Origin: Clostridium beijerinckii
GTDB taxonomy: Bacteria; Bacillota; Clostridia; Clostridiales; Clostridiaceae
NCBI RefSeq assembly: GCF_018223745.1
Contig: NZ_CP073653.1
Coordinates: 983,001 to 1,047,000, forward strand
DNA: 64,000 nt
Reading direction: 5' to 3'
Shown here: in pieces, positions 61,158 to 64,000 of the stretch
Layout of the letters: each line of letters begins with the position of its first letter
How positions within the stretch are numbered: position 1 is the stretch's first letter
Made by a program: the position numbers and the translations under genes
The notes under the pieces: model-generated
Told to the model about the DNA's origin: nothing
Databases searched by the model: none
The model's input: the letters and a program-made list of their open reading frames with translations, nothing else

Positions 61158-64000
61158 GTGGTATCTAATACTAAGGAAGTAGGTTTGGAAAGTCTTATTG
61201 TAGATTATATGGCTCATAATAATGGATATGAACAAGGTGAAAATAGTGATTATAACAAAGAGTATGCTATTGATGAAACTAGACTATTTAGATTTTTAAA
61301 AGATACACAGCCAGAAAAGCTTGAGATATTAGGTGTATTTAAAAGTGATATAAATAAAGTGAAATTTTTGAATAGATTACAGGGTGAGATTACAAAGAAT
61401 GGAATTATTGATGTGCTTAGAAATGGCCTAAAAGTATATCCAGTTACTTTAGATTTATACTATGGCATTCCATCTGAGCAAAATCCTAAGGCAAAAGAAC
61501 TTTATGATAGAAATATTTTTAGTGTAACTAGGCAGCTTATGTATTCAAAGGATAATACTAGGCTTGCATTAGATTTTGCTATATTTATTAATGGATTACC
61601 TATTATAACTTGTGAACTTAAAAATAGACTTACAAAACAAAATGTTGAAGATGCTGTTTATCAATATAAAACAGATCGTGATCCTAGAGAATTGTTATTT
61701 AACTTTGGCAGATGCATGGTACATTTTGCAGTTGATGATGACGAAATAAAAATGTGCACTAAGTTAGATGGCAAGAAATCTTGGTTTTTACCTTTTAATA
61801 AGGGATATAATGATGGAGCTGGAAATCCTCCAAATCCTAATGGAATAAAAACTGATTATTTATGGAAGCAGATTTTAACGAAGAATGAATTATCAAATAT
61901 TATAGAAAACTATGCTCAAATAGTTGTTGAGGTAGATGAAGAAACTAAAAAGAAAAATAGAAAACAGGTATTTCCAAGGTTTCATCAATTAGCTGCAGTT
62001 AAATCAATTTTGAGTCATGTAAAAGAAAGTGGTGTAGGACAAAAATATTTAATTCAACATAGCGCAGGTAGTGGTAAATCAAACTCTATAGCTTGGCTTG
62101 CACATCAATTAGTGGCTATCGAAAAAGATAGAAAGAGCATGTTTGATTCTATAATTGTTGTAACTGATAGAGTAAATTTGGATAAGCAAATTAAAAATAC
62201 AATAAAGAGCTTTATGCAGGTTGCAACTACTGTAGGGCATGCTGACAGATCTGGAGATTTAAAAACACTTTTGGAGCATGAGAAGAAAATAATTATTACT
62301 ACTGTGCATAAATTTGGCTATATATTTAATGAAATAGGAAATGAACATAGAAAAAACAATTTTGCAATTATAATTGATGAAGCACATTCAAGTCAAAGTG
62401 GAGATATGTCAGCTAAGATGAATATGGCTTTATCTGAAAATTATAATAAAGATGAAGAAGAAAGTACTGAAGATATAATTCTTAAAATAATGGAAGGACG
62501 AAAAATGCTTACTAATGCAAGTTATTTTGCATTTACAGCAACTCCTAAACACAAAACTTTAGAGATGTTTGGAGTTCCATATCCGTCAGAAGGTAAAATA
62601 AAACATAGGCCATTTCATGTGTATACCATGAAGCAGGCAATGCAGGAAGGCTTTATTCTAGATGTACTTAAAAGTTATACTCCAATAAATAGTTATTATA
62701 AAATTGCAAAAATAGTAGAGGATGACCCTCTATTTGATAAGAAAAAAGCACAAAAAAAGTTAAGAAAGTATGTTGAGTCAAATGAAACAGCAATTGAGAT
62801 AAAATCTGAAATTATGATAGATCATTTCCATGAACAAGTGATTGCAAAAGGAAAAATTGGTGGAAAAGCTCGTGCTATGGTGGTTACAAGCAGTATTGAA
62901 AGAGCTATTGAATATTATTATTCTATAACAGAATACCTAAAAAGAAGGAAAAGTCCATATAAAGCAATTATTGCTTTCTCAGGGGAATATGAATTTGGAG
63001 GAGATAAGTTAACTGAAAGTGCTATTAATGGATTTCCAAGTAATGAGATTGAAAAGAAGTTGAAAAAAGATCCTTACAGAATTTTAGTTGTAGCTAATAA
63101 ATTTCAAACAGGTTATGATGAACCACTTCTCCACACAATGTATGTAGACAAAGTATTAACTGATATCAAAGCTGTACAAACCTTATCAAGATTAAATAGA
63201 GCTCATCCACAAAAACATGATACATTTATTTTAGACTTTGCTAATGATGTGGATACAATTAAAGAAGCTTTTTCAAAGTATTATGAAACAACAATTTTAT
63301 CAGATGAAACAGATCCAGATAAACTTAATGATTTAGAAAGTGATATTAAAAATCATCATATATTTACTGATTATCATGTAGAAACATTAGTAGAGCTTTA
63401 TTTAAACGGAGCAGAAAGAGATAAACTTGATCCTATCCTTGATATATGTGCTCAAAATTATAAAGAAGAGTTAGATGAAGATGGACAAGTTGACTTTAAA
63501 AGCAAGGCAAAAGCATTTGTAAGAACCTATGGATTTTTAGCTTCAATTCTGCCTTATGGAAATGTGGAATGGGAAAAGTTGTCTATATTTTTAAATATGC
63601 TTATACCTAAATTACCATCTCCAAAGGAAGATGATTTATCCAAGGGAATACTAGAATCGATAGATTTAGATAGTTATAGAGCAGAAGTTCAAGCAACTAT
63701 GTCTATTATATTAGAAGATCAAGGAGAATATGAAATAGATCCAGTACCAACTTCAATAGCTGGTGGGAAAAGTGAACCTGAACTTGATTTATTAAGTAAT
63801 ATACTATCTAATTTTCATGATTTATTTGGAAACATTCCTTGGAAAGATGAAGATCAAGTTAAAAAGCATATTGCAAGTATACCTGAAATTGTAGCAAAAG
63901 ATAAAGGATATCAAAATGCAATGAAAAACTCGGATAAACAAAATGCTAGAATTGAAAGTCAAAAAGCATTAAATAAAGCCGTAATAAATCTGATGTCAGA
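61158..64000 (+). CDS. hsdR: Type I restriction endonuclease subunit HsdR, 3'-truncated by the window
   Basis: HsdR is the ATP-dependent translocase and nuclease of the type I complex. The frame opens at GTG 61158 after GGGAGGTGG and is still open at the window end (over 940 codons). The N-terminal nuclease domain has PIITCELKNRLTKQN (Glu153-x-Lys155). The helicase motor has Walker A AGSGKSNSIAWLAHQL (~303), DEAH (407-410), FAFTATPKHKTLEMFG, and a motif VI region QTLSRLNRAHPQK. Confidence 0.94.
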   Translation, partial: MVSNTKEVGLESLIVDYMAHNNGYEQGENSDYNKEYAIDETRLFRFLKDTQPEKLEILGVFKSDINKVKFLNRLQGEITKNGIIDVLRNGLKVYPVTLDLYYGIPSEQNPKAKELYDRNIFSVTRQLMYSKDNTRLALDFAIFINGLPIITCELKNRLTKQNVEDAVYQYKTDRDPRELLFNFGRCMVHFAVDDDEIKMCTKLDGKKSWFLPFNKGYNDGAGNPPNPNGIKTDYLWKQILTKNELSNIIENYAQIVVEVDEETKKKNRKQVFPRFHQLAAVKSILSHVKESGVGQKYLIQHSAGSGKSNSIAWLAHQLVAIEKDRKSMFDSIIVVTDRVNLDKQIKNTIKSFMQVATTVGHADRSGDLKTLLEHEKKIIITTVHKFGYIFNEIGNEHRKNNFAIIIDEAHSSQSGDMSAKMNMALSENYNKDEEESTEDIILKIMEGRKMLTNASYFAFTATPKHKTLEMFGVPYPSEGKIKHRPFHVYTMKQAMQEGFILDVLKSYTPINSYYKIAKIVEDDPLFDKKKAQKKLRKYVESNETAIEIKSEIMIDHFHEQVIAKGKIGGKARAMVVTSSIERAIEYYYSITEYLKRRKSPYKAIIAFSGEYEFGGDKLTESAINGFPSNEIEKKLKKDPYRILVVANKFQTGYDEPLLHTMYVDKVLTDIKAVQTLSRLNRAHPQKHDTFILDFANDVDTIKEAFSKYYETTILSDETDPDKLNDLESDIKNHHIFTDYHVETLVELYLNGAERDKLDPILDICAQNYKEELDEDGQVDFKSKAKAFVRTYGFLASILPYGNVEWEKLSIFLNMLIPKLPSPKEDDLSKGILESIDLDSYRAEVQATMSIILEDQGEYEIDPVPTSIAGGKSEPELDLLSNILSNFHDLFGNIPWKDEDQVKKHIASIPEIVAKDKGYQNAMKNSDKQNARIESQKALNKAVINLMS

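Noticed and set aside
23401..64000. Complete functional prophage
   Set aside because: Integration, lysogeny and replication genes are present, but no terminase, portal, capsid or tail genes are seen up to the window end.
1..64000. CRISPR arrays, tRNA or rRNA genes
   Set aside because: No regularly spaced direct repeats were found, and no tRNA cloverleaf or rRNA sequence was recognised by eye.

Overview
The window comes from a low-GC Firmicute. Codon use, sporulation genes (yqfC, yqfD, a CotS-like kinase) and gene order all fit Clostridium sensu stricto. I cannot name the species from sequence alone.

Positions 1-23400 are conserved chromosome. In order: rsmE (5'-truncated), mtaB, a HIT protein, rpsU, yqeY, yqfC, yqfD, pgpH/yqfF, ybeY, a dgkA-PAP2 fusion, era, recO, a DUF4342 gene, a CcpN-like HTH/CBS regulator, ppdK, a CotS-like kinase (minus strand), dgt, dnaG, rpoD, trmK, a Nif3-like gene, a small membrane protein and the RNase P RNA gene rnpB. 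The order resembles the rpsU/yqeY to dnaG/sigA region of Bacillus. Repeated ATTTCTTGT boxes around the CcpN-like gene and ppdK suggest that the regulator controls itself and pyruvate phosphate dikinase.

At the rnpB terminator the sequence switches to a mobile island that runs to the end of the window. Its left end is phage-like: a tyrosine integrase whose stop codon lies in the rnpB terminator, a CI-like repressor and Cro-like gene around three near-identical 19-bp operators, an excisionase-type protein, a replisome organizer overlapping a DnaC-type loader by 125 nt, an AbrB-type regulator and a BRO/KilAC antirepressor. No capsid, tail, portal or terminase genes are visible. The right end is not in the window.

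The middle (29.8-56.2 kb) is cargo. It includes DUF1659, DUF2922 and YvrJ genes, a UviA/TcdR-like sigma factor and a cell-wall amidase, which share a CATATATC-type motif upstream and may form one dispersed regulon. It also has a WYL regulator, a GmrSD-type (DUF262/DUF1524) nuclease, twin zinc-ribbon proteins (one with WG repeats), secreted cell-wall-binding-repeat proteins, a metallo-beta-lactamase-fold hydrolase behind a leader peptide and a hairpin that hides its ribosome binding site, an RX4H (HEPN-like) protein, a CAT-like acetyltransferase and several tiny genes.

Two gene-free stretches (42.9-44.7 and 49.3-50.9 kb) are chains of large imperfect inverted repeats. At least two repeat families recur in both stretches, in opposite orientation. 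This is the least explained signal in the window.

The right end carries a type I restriction-modification locus: hsdM, hsdS, a YhcG/DUF1016 nuclease gene cut by one in-frame amber codon, and hsdR running off the end. Several cargo genes are damaged (frameshift at 30.67 kb, nonsense codons at 40.06 and 60.38 kb, a cell-wall-repeat remnant at 42.8 kb), so part of the island is decaying.
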